Made by a program: the position numbers and the translations under genes. A DNA stretch of 64,000 nt from DATATB01 sp036268995. GTDB taxonomy: Bacteria > Planctomycetota > Planctomycetia > Pirellulales > PNKZ01. The notes beneath the pieces are model-generated. The model was not told the origin of the DNA. It was given only the letters and a program-made list of their open reading frames with translations, and made no database searches. Of the stretch, positions 24,445 through 33,673 are shown piece by piece. The stretch spans positions 26,062 to 90,061 of the forward strand of contig DATATB010000054.1 in assembly GCA_036268995.1 (NCBI GenBank), in the 5' to 3' direction. How positions within the stretch are numbered: position 1 is the stretch's first letter; each line of letters opens with the position of its first letter.

Positions 24445-27425
24445 GGCTGGGGTTTTTCCTCCGTCGGTTTCGGCCGCGCCGAGAATTGAACCAGACACTC
24501 GTCTTTCCCGGTCGCATCTTCCGCGAACAGCGTGATGTCCAGCGCAATCTTGGCGCTTATCGCCTTGGTCAATTCCAGCCACTCTCGGCGGCTTTGGATC
24601 GCACGCTGATTGCGCTTGCGGCTGTTGGCAAGGTCCTTGAGTTCTTGCTCGTGGTCCTCCAAATCGGACTCCAGTGGCTTTTGGGAGCGTAGGCTTCGCC
24701 GCTCATTCTCTAGTTGGATGCCGCGAAGGACCGTGTCCCTTTTGCTCCTGGCGGCCAGGACCTCCTTCTCGTCGCCGACCTCTTCGGCTTCGATAATTAC
24801 CGCTTCCGCGTCGCGGAGTCTCACAAACCATATCCGGAGCTTATCGAGTTTACTTTCTTGTTGCTCGATCTGCTTGAGCAAGTGGGCATTGTCGGAATCG
24901 AGTTCCTTGATTTCTGCGTTCCATTGCCTTTCTGCGTCCACAATCAGCTTGGATTCCGGCTGCTGAGACTTGCAGTGTCCTCCCAACTTCAAAACCATGA
25001 GTTTATAGTCGGCCTTGCTGTCCGCGCCGGTTTTGATCTGCAGCTTTGCATGGAGCCCGATTTCGCGCAGCACTTCCGGAAATTTGGCCGAAGAGCCCGA
25101 TGGGGGGGGCGAGTCGCCTGGGGGCCAGATTTTCAAATCGAACGCCGCTGGCTGATCGAAGGGGACCGCATCGACTTTCGGGAATCGGTCGGCCATTCGC
25201 GCACTAGGTTTGCCGATGATGAAATGTTGAACGATCGGAGTTTCGTCGACGCCCACGATGTCGACCTGCAATCGGATAGCCTGGTGGCGAGGGAAGTAGG
25301 GAATGACAATCTCTTGCTTTTGTAATTCCGCGGCGCGGAAGTCCTGCGATATTTCATTATGAATCGGTTTTCGGAATGCGACGTGGGCCACGTGCTGTCC
25401 GACACTCGCTTCGAGGACGCAGTTCTTGATTTGCTCTAAGTCGGTTCCGGCTCTTGGAACCCATTGGAATGTCAATTCCTGACCGCGTAAGATCAGCTCC
25501 GCTTTGACCTCGTCCTGCTCGCGAAAAAGGCCCGTTTTCGCGGTGTGCAACATCAATTTCCAGTGTCGCTCACCGGTGACGCCTGGCCCGTCCGTGATGC
25601 GAAACGCGCGGCCGGCATCGATGTCCCCACCCAGCAACTTCAATTGGCAAGCGGTGTCGTTGTTTACATATACGTGTCCCAAGGACACGGCACCAGGCTT
25701 CGATGAGAAGGTCGAAGGAAGCTGTAGATCGACTTCCTTGACCAGGTCCAACGGCGCGTCGGGGCGAATCTTACCCTTGGTATCGCCTGCGTGCAGTCGC
25801 GTCTTCTCATCCGATTTGGCGCGAGCGATCCGTCGTTTCAGCGATTTTGTGGCCGACGCCAGACCCTTGTTCAGCACTTCGAGCCGATCGTGTTTCTCAT
25901 GCAGTTCGTCATCGGCAAGTCGCAAGATGCGGCGATATTCGTCGTCGCTCTCCAATTCCATGGCGGCGAGACCCGCACCCGCGTTCAGAGCCTGGGGATA
26001 GTTCAGGTTCTTCAGCGGATCGGCCTGCAGCCGCTCGAAATCCCGTTCCAGCGTCTTGATCCCGGCGAGCATCTCTTCAACCCTGCCGCTGTGGTGCTCG
26101 ACATCCTTGAGCTTCTTTTGCATGTGGCCCAAGTCCGTTTGGCCTTTCGGACGATCGCCGCCGGCAGTCTCATCGCTGGACAGCGATGGCAGGAAGCTCT
26201 CGATCGTATGAATCTCGTTGTCGAAATGTCCGATTCTCGGCCGCATTTCTTCCCACACGTTCCGAGCGTGCTCCAGCGCCAGAATCTTTAATTGCGCGGC
26301 TGCGGTATTGGGCGCCGGAAGCGCGACGGCGTCGCCCTTTGCCAGGGCCGCGGGACGTTTGGCGGCAGATACGCCCAGGACATCGAAGGCCACAAGCCCC
26401 AGCAACATTAACACCAGCGCGCCCGCTCCCAAAAACATCCACGGCTTGGACCAGCGTGACTCGTCCGCACCATCCAGCGCATCATCGAATTCCGGCGATA
26501 CACCGATCGATTCTGCGGTCGTTCGAGCGATTGGCAACGCGATGGCCCGCGCGGTGGCGGCTCGAAGCGGAGCTGCCGAGGGTGTTCCCGCGGCCCGCAG
26601 TTCGATTGCGGCCGACAAGCTCTTTGGCTGCACGCCGCTGCGCGCATATTGAGTCCAAGCTGATTCTTGCGGCGCAGGCAACGGCCGAGTGAGGTCCAAG
26701 ACCAAAGCGTTCCGGTCGACACGGGCGGCCTTAGCCTCGTCCGTGCCGTCGAGCACACAGCGCCACTGACAATCGATGCCAGGCGGAAGCTTGGTAAAGT
26801 ACGTGCTGAACGAAACCTTCCAGCGGAGCGCCGGAGGCAGGAGCCGCAAGGCGTCACCGATCAGAGGCACCGCCTGAGCTCCTGGAGCAAAGATGATCAC
26901 GGCTTGACGCTGCGGCAACTCAACCGCGGTTGCCGCCAGGATCCCCGCCCAACCGGTATCTCCGTAGCGTTGCCAAGCCTGGCATGGCCCACCCTGCGAC
27001 GCTCGTCCGGCTGGCAACCCGCCGCGCGGCGCCAGGGTGCGCGGCTCACCCTCCCAGCGAGACATCAGGACGCCGGGCTGCTCGAGCAACCAGCTCGGGC
27101 CATCGGCGACGAGCTCTTCCTCCCCCAAGACCAGGTGATGCGCCAGTTTGTTGGAACGCTGCGTGTAATCGAGTCCGGCGTCGGCGACTCGAGACAGCAC
27201 GTGCAAGACCTTGCCGCCAATCCCGATGCAGAGGTGCGAGTACGCGACCGGGTTGAGTTCCGCATTGGCATCGCTGGCACCGAACACATGCTTGTAGCCG
27301 CTCAACGATTCCAAGCGCTCGGCAAGATTACGCGTCAGCCCCGAACTGGTGGCAACCGTACAAAACCCGCGGCTACCCGGTTTGAGTCCCTGCGGCGCCG
27401 ACGTGTAAACCAACTCTTGAACCAT
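24441..27425 (-). CDS. GAP1-like (GTPase-associated protein 1) membrane protein
   Basis: This is a 994-aa protein. The N-terminus, ELVYTSAPQGLKPGSRGFCTVA (residues 4-25), then LESLSGYKHVF, LNPVAYSHL and later WKVSFSTYFTKLP, matches the pattern I recall for the GAP1-N domain, named for its association with the DO-GTPase family in predicted NTP-dependent conflict systems. After ~330 residues comes one membrane span (~329-350), then a coiled-coil region, an immunoglobulin-like middle (LGHVYVNNDTACQLKLLGG), and a second long coiled coil before a short beta domain at the end. Fusion of GAP1-N to a membrane anchor and extracytoplasmic-looking part is notable. It starts 49 nt after the GTPase gene ends and is coupled to the next gene by ATGA. 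The enzymatic role of GAP1 is not established. Confidence 0.8.
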   Translation of the reverse strand: MVQELVYTSAPQGLKPGSRGFCTVATSSGLTRNLAERLESLSGYKHVFGASDANAELNPVAYSHLCIGIGGKVLHVLSRVADAGLDYTQRSNKLAHHLVLGEEELVADGPSWLLEQPGVLMSRWEGEPRTLAPRGGLPAGRASQGGPCQAWQRYGDTGWAGILAATAVELPQRQAVIIFAPGAQAVPLIGDALRLLPPALRWKVSFSTYFTKLPPGIDCQWRCVLDGTDEAKAARVDRNALVLDLTRPLPAPQESAWTQYARSGVQPKSLSAAIELRAAGTPSAAPLRAATARAIALPIARTTAESIGVSPEFDDALDGADESRWSKPWMFLGAGALVLMLLGLVAFDVLGVSAAKRPAALAKGDAVALPAPNTAAAQLKILALEHARNVWEEMRPRIGHFDNEIHTIESFLPSLSSDETAGGDRPKGQTDLGHMQKKLKDVEHHSGRVEEMLAGIKTLERDFERLQADPLKNLNYPQALNAGAGLAAMELESDDEYRRILRLADDELHEKHDRLEVLNKGLASATKSLKRRIARAKSDEKTRLHAGDTKGKIRPDAPLDLVKEVDLQLPSTFSSKPGAVSLGHVYVNNDTACQLKLLGGDIDAGRAFRITDGPGVTGERHWKLMLHTAKTGLFREQDEVKAELILRGQELTFQWVPRAGTDLEQIKNCVLEASVGQHVAHVAFRKPIHNEISQDFRAAELQKQEIVIPYFPRHQAIRLQVDIVGVDETPIVQHFIIGKPSARMADRFPKVDAVPFDQPAAFDLKIWPPGDSPPPSGSSAKFPEVLREIGLHAKLQIKTGADSKADYKLMVLKLGGHCKSQQPESKLIVDAERQWNAEIKELDSDNAHLLKQIEQQESKLDKLRIWFVRLRDAEAVIIEAEEVGDEKEVLAARSKRDTVLRGIQLENERRSLRSQKPLESDLEDHEQELKDLANSRKRNQRAIQSRREWLELTKAISAKIALDITLFAEDATGKDECLVQFSARPKPTEEKPQP

Positions 27426-27474
27426 TGCAATCAGTGCTCCCTCATCTCGGACGAACTAGACGGGCCTTGGAATT

Positions 27475-28770
27475 TCAACCAGTCGCGGGGGCATTGGCGG
27501 GCACGGAGTCGACGTAAGGAATGAGCCCGTTCCCCCAACCGGCCAGGGCAAACAGCATCGGGACCTCGGCCCAAACAGGCCGCAGCTTTCCCGGGCGGAT
27601 TCCCAGCATTCCCGTTTGCGCATCGACTTCTGGGGGAGTGCCCGTGGCGCTGACGGGCAAGAAGTAAACTTCCTTGGCGAATGTCTCGGCAGTTGAAACG
27701 ATTTCCGGCGTGTGCTGCCACAGCAACTGGCGCACGCTCGCCGAGACCGCTTTGATTTCTCCCATCCGCAGACCGCACAGCCCCGAGGTGCGGCTCGGCG
27801 CCCATGGATTCTTCAGTTGCACTGGCAGCAGCTTCGACCAGGCATCGTATTTTGTCACGATCACGACCAATGGCTGTGAATGTTTGGCGTGTTGCGCCAG
27901 ACCCGTGTAGCGACGCACCCGGTCGGCAGCCTCGTGCAAGATGGTCTCCTGACGGCTGGTCCGCGCTTGGTCCGAGAGCTGCGGATCTTTCGAAGTCGCC
28001 GCGCACAGTTTTCGAAAACGCGGATCTTGCGTCGGATCAAATAGAAAGAACAGAACGCGCGCGTGCGCGATGTGGCGGGTGACCGGACTTCCGGCGGTGT
28101 CTTGCCCTGGATAAAAGTGCTCGCCGGCATTGTCGTAGAGGCAGATGGCCGTGCCCAGTTGACTCGCGCGCGCATAGTTCGGATGCTTTTCGAGCGGGCG
28201 GACGCCGAAAATAAACGGTCTCGGATAACTTACGACCTGTTCGCCGAAGAGCACCGTGTCGTAGAGCTCGCCCTGCAACTCGGTTTTTCGAATCGCGACC
28301 AGTTTATTCGCATTCGAATTCAAAAACAGAAGTTCTTCGTATTCATTCAGGCTTCGATTCGAGGCGGGGTCGGCGTCGCTGAAAGAGAGACCGAAGTCAC
28401 GGGTCAAGGATTGCCGCAACTGCCAGGTCATGGCAGCCAGGAGGTACGACTTGCCCGAAGCCGGCGCGCCCAGGATCGAAAAGAAAACGGCGCTGAGCTC
28501 GAACATCGCTCGCGGCACTTCCAGGTGGCAATTGGGGCACGCCAGACTGGTGCAGGCTTGTCCGCCGGAATCGATCGCGTCGCCGCGCACGTTGAAGCGC
28601 ATCGGCAGAAACCGTCGCGGATAATCCGGGCCCAAGCGCGGATCGCCGACGAGTTCCGCGCTTTGCGTGATCCACAAGGCATCTTCCGGAGCAAAGCCGT
28701 GCCAGCAATGTGGGCACATGACTTGCTTTTGCAATCGCACAATATTCGGCTCAAACGCCGGATTTACCAT
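27475..28770 (-). CDS. Zinc-ribbon DO-GTPase-like (double-GTPase) protein
   Basis: This is a 431-aa P-loop NTPase. A split zinc ribbon comes first (C19-x2-C22, MCPHC; C78-x2-C81, CPNC). The GTPase core has Walker A GAPASGKS (101-108), a DNAGEHF switch-II/Walker B motif (213-219) where classical GTPases have DxxG, and TKYDAW (306-311) in the place of NKxD. This set fits the DO-GTPase families described as partners of GAP1. The chosen ATG at 28770 starts just before the zinc ribbon; a GTG at 28806 is in frame but has no ribosome site. It lies 79 nt after the kinase stop and 49 nt before GAP1, so kinase, GTPase and GAP1 are probably one transcript. Assignment to DO-GTPase1 or 2 would need a profile search. 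Confidence 0.8.
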   Translation of the reverse strand: MVNPAFEPNIVRLQKQVMCPHCWHGFAPEDALWITQSAELVGDPRLGPDYPRRFLPMRFNVRGDAIDSGGQACTSLACPNCHLEVPRAMFELSAVFFSILGAPASGKSYLLAAMTWQLRQSLTRDFGLSFSDADPASNRSLNEYEELLFLNSNANKLVAIRKTELQGELYDTVLFGEQVVSYPRPFIFGVRPLEKHPNYARASQLGTAICLYDNAGEHFYPGQDTAGSPVTRHIAHARVLFFLFDPTQDPRFRKLCAATSKDPQLSDQARTSRQETILHEAADRVRRYTGLAQHAKHSQPLVVIVTKYDAWSKLLPVQLKNPWAPSRTSGLCGLRMGEIKAVSASVRQLLWQHTPEIVSTAETFAKEVYFLPVSATGTPPEVDAQTGMLGIRPGKLRPVWAEVPMLFALAGWGNGLIPYVDSVPANAPATG

Positions 28771-28849
28771 TGCTTCATTCTGAATATGGTTCTTGGTAGC
28801 GTGCACAAAACGAAATTCCCACGGTCTAAGGCGACTACCTTCACCACGG

Positions 28850-31800
28850 TCATCGGGTAACCAGCTTCAAAGAGAATCCATCAAAGTAAACAGTCGAATC
28901 GTCGTACACTCTGACGTTCACGTCAATTCGTTGTGCGTTTGCCGGCGCTGCCGCGCTGCCTTGAATCAGAAACCACCCATCGGCCCCGACTGGCGGATCA
29001 CTTTGAGTTCCTTTCGAGTCGGTGAGACCCTCCCATTTGCCATTGCGGGTAAAGGCGCGACAGATCGTCGCTCTCTGACTCGAGCGACTTCGCGATGGGA
29101 AGCCGACGCTAATGCTGCAGCGTCCTTTCGCGGCACGGGCATACCCCTGAAACTCGAACACGAGCGGCTCTGAAGCCTTTCGCACGCTCTGCAACAACCT
29201 AATTTCAACCGATTGAGTGAAGCTGCAGGTCGTGAGCGCCAAGGCTTGACCCTTGGTACGAACCGCGGTTCGCCCCATTAAGAGCAACTTGCCCTCTTTA
29301 GGTGCCGGATTGATCCCGGCGCTTGACCACGGGCCATCGACGACCCAGCCGGACAATCCGCCCTGGTCGATGGCTTGCTCGAATCCGGCATTTGTGAGGA
29401 TGTTCTCTACCCAACTCTTGGGAAGGCTGGTTGCCCAGAATTCGTCGAACTCTTTGTCGATCAGCTCTGCCTGCTTGGTTTTTCCAGCTTCGTTATATTG
29501 CTCGCTCCCCATCTTATAAGCAGCGCACAGGGCGGCGCGCGCTAGCATGCCTCGCTCGCTCAGTTCGGATGAAGCCGTGGGCGGCAACACTCCCCGCTCG
29601 GCAAATGTAACGCGATCCGATTGGAGCTGGGCGAGCTGTACGGTTGCGGCTCCATTTTTTCGAATGATTTCGGCACGATCCGCGAAAAAGCGATCGACGG
29701 ATCCGCAATAAGCCTTGATCTTTTGATTGTAAGTCGCCTTCGCATTGTTCAACCTCGCGCCGATCAGGTCCTTCTGAGTCGCGCCGGAAATAGGTACCGG
29801 CATGGCCCAATCTGGCAAGCGCTTCTCGCCGGCCACCTCAAGATTCTTCGGCCCGACGGCGTTTGATCGATCGATCATCGGCAGACCCGCCCAAAGGTTC
29901 TTGCCGTCGGGGGCAGTCACCCGAATATTCCGGAACCTCGCCGCGGTGTTTTGCGTGCCAAGTCCCACTCGTCCGCTAGAGACTAGGGTATCGCGGAAGT
30001 TAAACAGCTCTTGATTATCAAGCAGGCAATGAACGAGATCTCCGCGAACTTCGACTTTGACCTGATACCAACGCCCGGCTTCGATCGTACGCGGCATGAC
30101 GGGAACCGAGCGGCTCCATTCAGCGTCCCGGTAATGGCCCGCCTCATACCACGTTCCACCGAAACCTCCGGTACGGATCGCCCGTCGATTGTCGTCGTCC
30201 GACACCCGATATGAGATTTCGATTCCTCTCAAACCGCGATCGATGAACACCTCGACGGACAGGTCGTAGTCGGTCCAAGCAGGGCTGCCAAAGAGGAGCA
30301 GAGCCGAGGATTCCGCATCGTCCTGCACCAATTGGTCACTTTGGATGCTCCAGCTCCCATCGCCGACGATCGTGGCTTTGCGATTCAGCGGTGAGCCGAC
30401 CGACGCCTGGCCCGGAACTGCGGCGGCGCTGGGCACCGGCGCGGCGAAAGGTGCGGGTGCTACCTGCGGAATGTTCAGCGCCGAGTCGCCCGCAGGCGCA
30501 GCAGTTTCTTCGCCGGTTGGCTGTGAATTGAGCTCTACCGGCTCGTCTGTAACGGCCGGTGTTAACTTATCCAATGGCTTCAGATCGGCAGTTAGAAACT
30601 TCGATCGTCCGCGATCAACACGAACATTCTCCAGGAAAGAAACGAAGCCCTCTTTCATGATTTCGATCTGATGACCCCCGCTGGGCAGCGAGATTTCCGC
30701 CTTCCTGCCATCATCCGCCCAGGCCGCTGCGATTGGAACGCCGTCGACGGCGATGTTGACATGCGGTTCGCTGACTTCAACGACGATCGTTCCTTTGCCA
30801 CCGATCGCGCGATAGCCGACCGCGATGCAAAGACCGGCCATCGCCGCGAGCAATGGCGCCAGGATACCAACCGGAATCCGCAGGCGGGCGGCCAGCGTCC
30901 GCTCGGTGCGCGGTGCGGGCGCAGGAGGAATCCCTTTCAAGGGCGGTGGCGAGTCGAAGGAAGGAACGATTGCACTCGAGGCCGCTCGACGCGCGATCGG
31001 CGCCGGCGCTGAAATTGCCGCGCCGGCCCGGTTCGAAACGGACAAGGGCATCGGCGGGGCGACCTGGTTGGGTGCGCTGGCCGCCCGATTGCTTTCGGTC
31101 GTCCCGGGGGGCACGGTGAAGACGTCCAGCGCTTGAGCAACCTCGACCGGTGTCTGATAGCGGTTTGCCGGGTCTTTGGCCATCATCTTGGCGACGACCA
31201 CCGCCAAAGATGCCGGGACCGTGGTCCTAACTTCATTCACAGGCCGCGCCAGGCGCGTCCGATGCGATTGCAAAATCTCGTAAACGTTATTGGCGGTAAA
31301 CGGCCGTACGCCGGTCAAAAGAAAATACAGCGTGCATCCCAGGCTATAGATATCGGCGCGAATATCGGCTTGCTGCGGGTTCTGAATTTGTTCCGGCGCT
31401 AGGTAGTCGGGAGTGCCGAGAACCTGACCGCTCGCGGTCAACCCGTCGTCCACCACCTTTTCGCTGGTAGCTTTCGCCAAACCAAAATCAAGAATCTTCA
31501 CCACTGGGCTCTTGCCGCCCGTCGCGAGGATCAAATTCGCAGGCTTGATGTCCCGATGGACCATCTTCTTTTCAAGAGCATGCTGCAATCCGTAGGCGAC
31601 CTGCTGCGCGTAAGCCGTAGCGTCGGCCACGGGCAAAGGCCCCTGTTGTTTTACAATCTTGGACAGATCCCGCCCGTCAATGTATTCCATCGCAAAGGCA
31701 AGTAAATCACCCAATCGCACGGCACTGTATGCCGTGACAATATTGGGATGCGACAACCTGGCGGCCGCGCGGATTTCTTGCTGAAATCGCTCGCGGGATC

Positions 31801-32299
31801 CGGCCCGATTGAGCAACGTCTTGTTGACGATCTTCAGCACCTCTAAGCGGTCCATCAGCCGATTACGGGCGAGATAAACGACCGCCATCCCGCCGCGACC
31901 CAGCTCCGAGATGACCTCATAATCCGGGTGATCCACGAGCAGTGATGGGATACTCAAATCGACGCTGGTATCACAAGATGATTGGTCCGGTAAGCCTGCA
32001 TTCGAATGGTGCGGAAGGGTATCGGAGCTGAAAGTTGAATTGGTAATCAGTTCATCGGGTGGAAAGGAGTGTGTCGCACTGGCCGACGGCTTCGGCACGA
32101 CAGGATCCCGCGCCGGAGCGTGCGCCCGACGGATGAGTTCCAAAAAGTTGTCGTCCGCAAAGTCGCTAACGAACTGGCGGCAGTCTTGGCAAATCGCGAT
32201 ATGTGCGCCAATGATTCCGATGCCGGCCTCGTCGGCCTTGCCCAAGGCAAAATCGGACAAGGCCGTCCGTGGTGGACAGTGCGTGAGTTTAGCACTCAT
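28850..32299 (-). CDS. Membrane Ser/Thr protein kinase with anti-sigma-type zinc motif and extracytoplasmic PEGA/jelly-roll domains
   Basis: This is an 1149-aa protein. Residues 8-40 contain C8 and H33-x3-C37-x2-C40, the HX3CX2C signature of zinc-binding anti-sigma (ZAS) domains. Residues ~127-393 are a complete Hanks-type kinase: GRGGMA loop, Lys156 (VLKIV), HRDIKPAN with Asp250, DFG at 271-273, and GTPDYLAPEQ. A Pro/Ala-rich juxtamembrane linker is followed by a membrane span (~475-497), then a PEGA-like strand module (VDGVPIAAAW), a LamG/DUF1080-like jelly roll (YDLSVEVFIDRGLRGIEISYRV) and a C-terminal beta domain like a carbohydrate-binding module. The likely reading is an outer sensor joined to an inner kinase and anti-sigma domain. 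It follows the ECF sigma gene by 203 nt. Kinase residues are intact, so it should be active. Confidence 0.92.
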   Translation of the reverse strand: MSAKLTHCPPRTALSDFALGKADEAGIGIIGAHIAICQDCRQFVSDFADDNFLELIRRAHAPARDPVVPKPSASATHSFPPDELITNSTFSSDTLPHHSNAGLPDQSSCDTSVDLSIPSLLVDHPDYEVISELGRGGMAVVYLARNRLMDRLEVLKIVNKTLLNRAGSRERFQQEIRAAARLSHPNIVTAYSAVRLGDLLAFAMEYIDGRDLSKIVKQQGPLPVADATAYAQQVAYGLQHALEKKMVHRDIKPANLILATGGKSPVVKILDFGLAKATSEKVVDDGLTASGQVLGTPDYLAPEQIQNPQQADIRADIYSLGCTLYFLLTGVRPFTANNVYEILQSHRTRLARPVNEVRTTVPASLAVVVAKMMAKDPANRYQTPVEVAQALDVFTVPPGTTESNRAASAPNQVAPPMPLSVSNRAGAAISAPAPIARRAASSAIVPSFDSPPPLKGIPPAPAPRTERTLAARLRIPVGILAPLLAAMAGLCIAVGYRAIGGKGTIVVEVSEPHVNIAVDGVPIAAAWADDGRKAEISLPSGGHQIEIMKEGFVSFLENVRVDRGRSKFLTADLKPLDKLTPAVTDEPVELNSQPTGEETAAPAGDSALNIPQVAPAPFAAPVPSAAAVPGQASVGSPLNRKATIVGDGSWSIQSDQLVQDDAESSALLLFGSPAWTDYDLSVEVFIDRGLRGIEISYRVSDDDNRRAIRTGGFGGTWYEAGHYRDAEWSRSVPVMPRTIEAGRWYQVKVEVRGDLVHCLLDNQELFNFRDTLVSSGRVGLGTQNTAARFRNIRVTAPDGKNLWAGLPMIDRSNAVGPKNLEVAGEKRLPDWAMPVPISGATQKDLIGARLNNAKATYNQKIKAYCGSVDRFFADRAEIIRKNGAATVQLAQLQSDRVTFAERGVLPPTASSELSERGMLARAALCAAYKMGSEQYNEAGKTKQAELIDKEFDEFWATSLPKSWVENILTNAGFEQAIDQGGLSGWVVDGPWSSAGINPAPKEGKLLLMGRTAVRTKGQALALTTCSFTQSVEIRLLQSVRKASEPLVFEFQGYARAAKGRCSISVGFPSRSRSSQRATICRAFTRNGKWEGLTDSKGTQSDPPVGADGWFLIQGSAAAPANAQRIDVNVRVYDDSTVYFDGFSLKLVTR

Positions 32300-32502
32300 C
32301 GAACCAACTCAAATCCGCGGTGAATAGCATGGTTTCGGAAGCGTCGTTGGCGGACTTGTAATTGGAAAATGCGTGACATCGCATCACAAGCCAGCGCCGA
32401 TCAAAAAACACCGTCGGGCTCCAAGTGCCGTGGTATCAACTACCTCAGCGCGTACTACTGAAAGGCGCGAAAGAACTCGATCCTTTCAATAGAATTCTCG
32501 TT

Positions 32503-33099
32503 TCAGTCCAAAAAATCGGCGGCCTCCTCCCGCAACTTCTTTAAGACTCGGCACTTAGCAATCAAGACGGCATTTTCAGACATGCCGAGTTCGGCAGCCA
32601 CGGCCGAGACGGAGTGCCCATCGATCGTAAGCCGTTGAAAGGCTCGCCAGGATTTTGGGCTAAAGCATGCCTCGGCGACCGTTAACAGTTGTCGAAGAAC
32701 GTGTTCATCGTGCTCCCGATTCCAGCGCTGTGTTAATTCACTTGCGGGATCTTCAAGCTGAGCCAGAAACACCTCTGCCAGATCGTCGATTGCCGAAACC
32801 GGACGTGGACGTCGCTGCCGTGAAAACGCGCGAGCTCGGTTGAGCGTGATTTTGCGAAGCCAGGCACGAAAGGAACCTTCGCGCTGGCGATCAAATTTCG
32901 GAAGGTCTCGGCTTACCACGATCAAGACCTCCTGCGCGAGATCAGACGCTTCTTCGCCGATTCCAGGAGTACGGCTAAGCCAAACGAAGATCAGCGGAGA
33001 ATAGATGTCCTGAAGACTCCGCCATGCGGCGTCCTCGGGCTTTGCGGTTCTCAACCGCTTCAGCAAACTGACCGGCGTGGAGGTCACGACGCGCTGCAC
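32503..33099 (-). CDS. ECF-type RNA polymerase sigma factor
   Basis: This is a 198-aa sigma-70 family protein with region 2 (EEASDLAQEVLIVVSRDLPKF, then FRAWLRKITLNRARAF) and region 4 (VSAVAAELGMSENAVLIAKCRVLKKLREE). The N-terminus SLLKRLRTAKPEDAAW is typical of planctomycete ECF factors. The start is GTG at 33099 or GTG at 33087 (which would begin TSTPVSLL, the usual family start); an in-frame TAA at 33103-33105 excludes anything earlier. There is no good ribosome site for either. It lies upstream of, and probably controls with, the ZAS-motif kinase, as in other planctomycete ECF-kinase pairs. A tandem 17-bp repeat 53-91 nt upstream may be its own promoter or operator. Confidence 0.92.
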   Translation of the reverse strand: MQRVVTSTPVSLLKRLRTAKPEDAAWRSLQDIYSPLIFVWLSRTPGIGEEASDLAQEVLIVVSRDLPKFDRQREGSFRAWLRKITLNRARAFSRQRRPRPVSAIDDLAEVFLAQLEDPASELTQRWNREHDEHVLRQLLTVAEACFSPKSWRAFQRLTIDGHSVSAVAAELGMSENAVLIAKCRVLKKLREEAADFLD

Positions 33100-33151
33100 T
33101 TTTTAGTAGGGAGAGCGATGGATTCCAGCCAGCACCCAATATACCCTTATA

Positions 33152-33190
33152 GGGTGGCAATTGCACCGGTATCGGGTGGCAATTACACCG
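33152..33190 (-). promoter_or_regulatory. Tandem near-palindromic repeat upstream of the sigma gene
   Basis: GGGTGGCAATTGCACCG (33152-33168) is repeated with one mismatch as GGGTGGCAATTACACCG (33174-33190), a 22-bp period, which is close to two helical turns. The core GCAATTGC is palindromic. On the minus strand the pair is followed by TATAAGGGTATATT. This suggests a double operator or an alternative-sigma promoter for the sigma/kinase/GTPase operon, perhaps autoregulated. Confidence 0.45.
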
Positions 33191-33277
33191 AGCACGGCGA
33201 CATTCTCGCAGAGGCAAGAGGCCGGATCCTAAGCGATGCATTGGCAATGACTTACAACAACATCGGCATTGTCGATC

Positions 33278-33673
33278 TCACCCGGGCTCTTTCATGCGCT
33301 GGCTGCATTGCCCCGACGCTCGACCGGCCGAACCCCAATGCGGCTGAGGCTCGGGTATGCCAAACTTCCTGGCTGCCGCTCTGGTCGTTTCACCGGTCGC
33401 TAGCAGCATGGCAATCCGCCGCTTGCGACGATCAAGCGCGCCGAGCCAGCATCCCACGTCGATCCTGGCAGCGGCTGTCTCCGCAGAGCCTGCCCGCCGA
33501 TCCTCGATCCGTGCTTCACGCCACCCTGTAATGCGGTGAATTCGGTGGCGGTACGTGCGCCCTTTCTTGCCGCGGATTTGCACAATGGCAATTCGCACAG
33601 GCTCTTGCGGTGCTTGCTCGCCTCCGAATCCGCCGCTTGAGATTTCATCGAGCTGCGTCATCGCAGCTTGCAC
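33278..33673 (-). pseudogene. Decayed sigma-region-4-like/HTH gene of a planctomycete family
   Basis: A 131-aa open frame contains GWREARIEDRRAG, AARIDVGCWLGALDRR and KRRIAMLLATGETTRAAARKFGI, which I recognise as the C-terminal part of a short sigma-like protein family very common in planctomycetes (usual continuation: a second HTH helix R-V-SQLRREL). Here the sequence breaks down straight after KFGI into PEPQPHWGSAGRAS, and no other frame restores the motif cleanly; the N-terminal half is also unlike the family. It is therefore probably a remnant with at least one frameshift or many substitutions. It lies upstream of the ECF sigma gene on the same strand. Confidence 0.45.
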
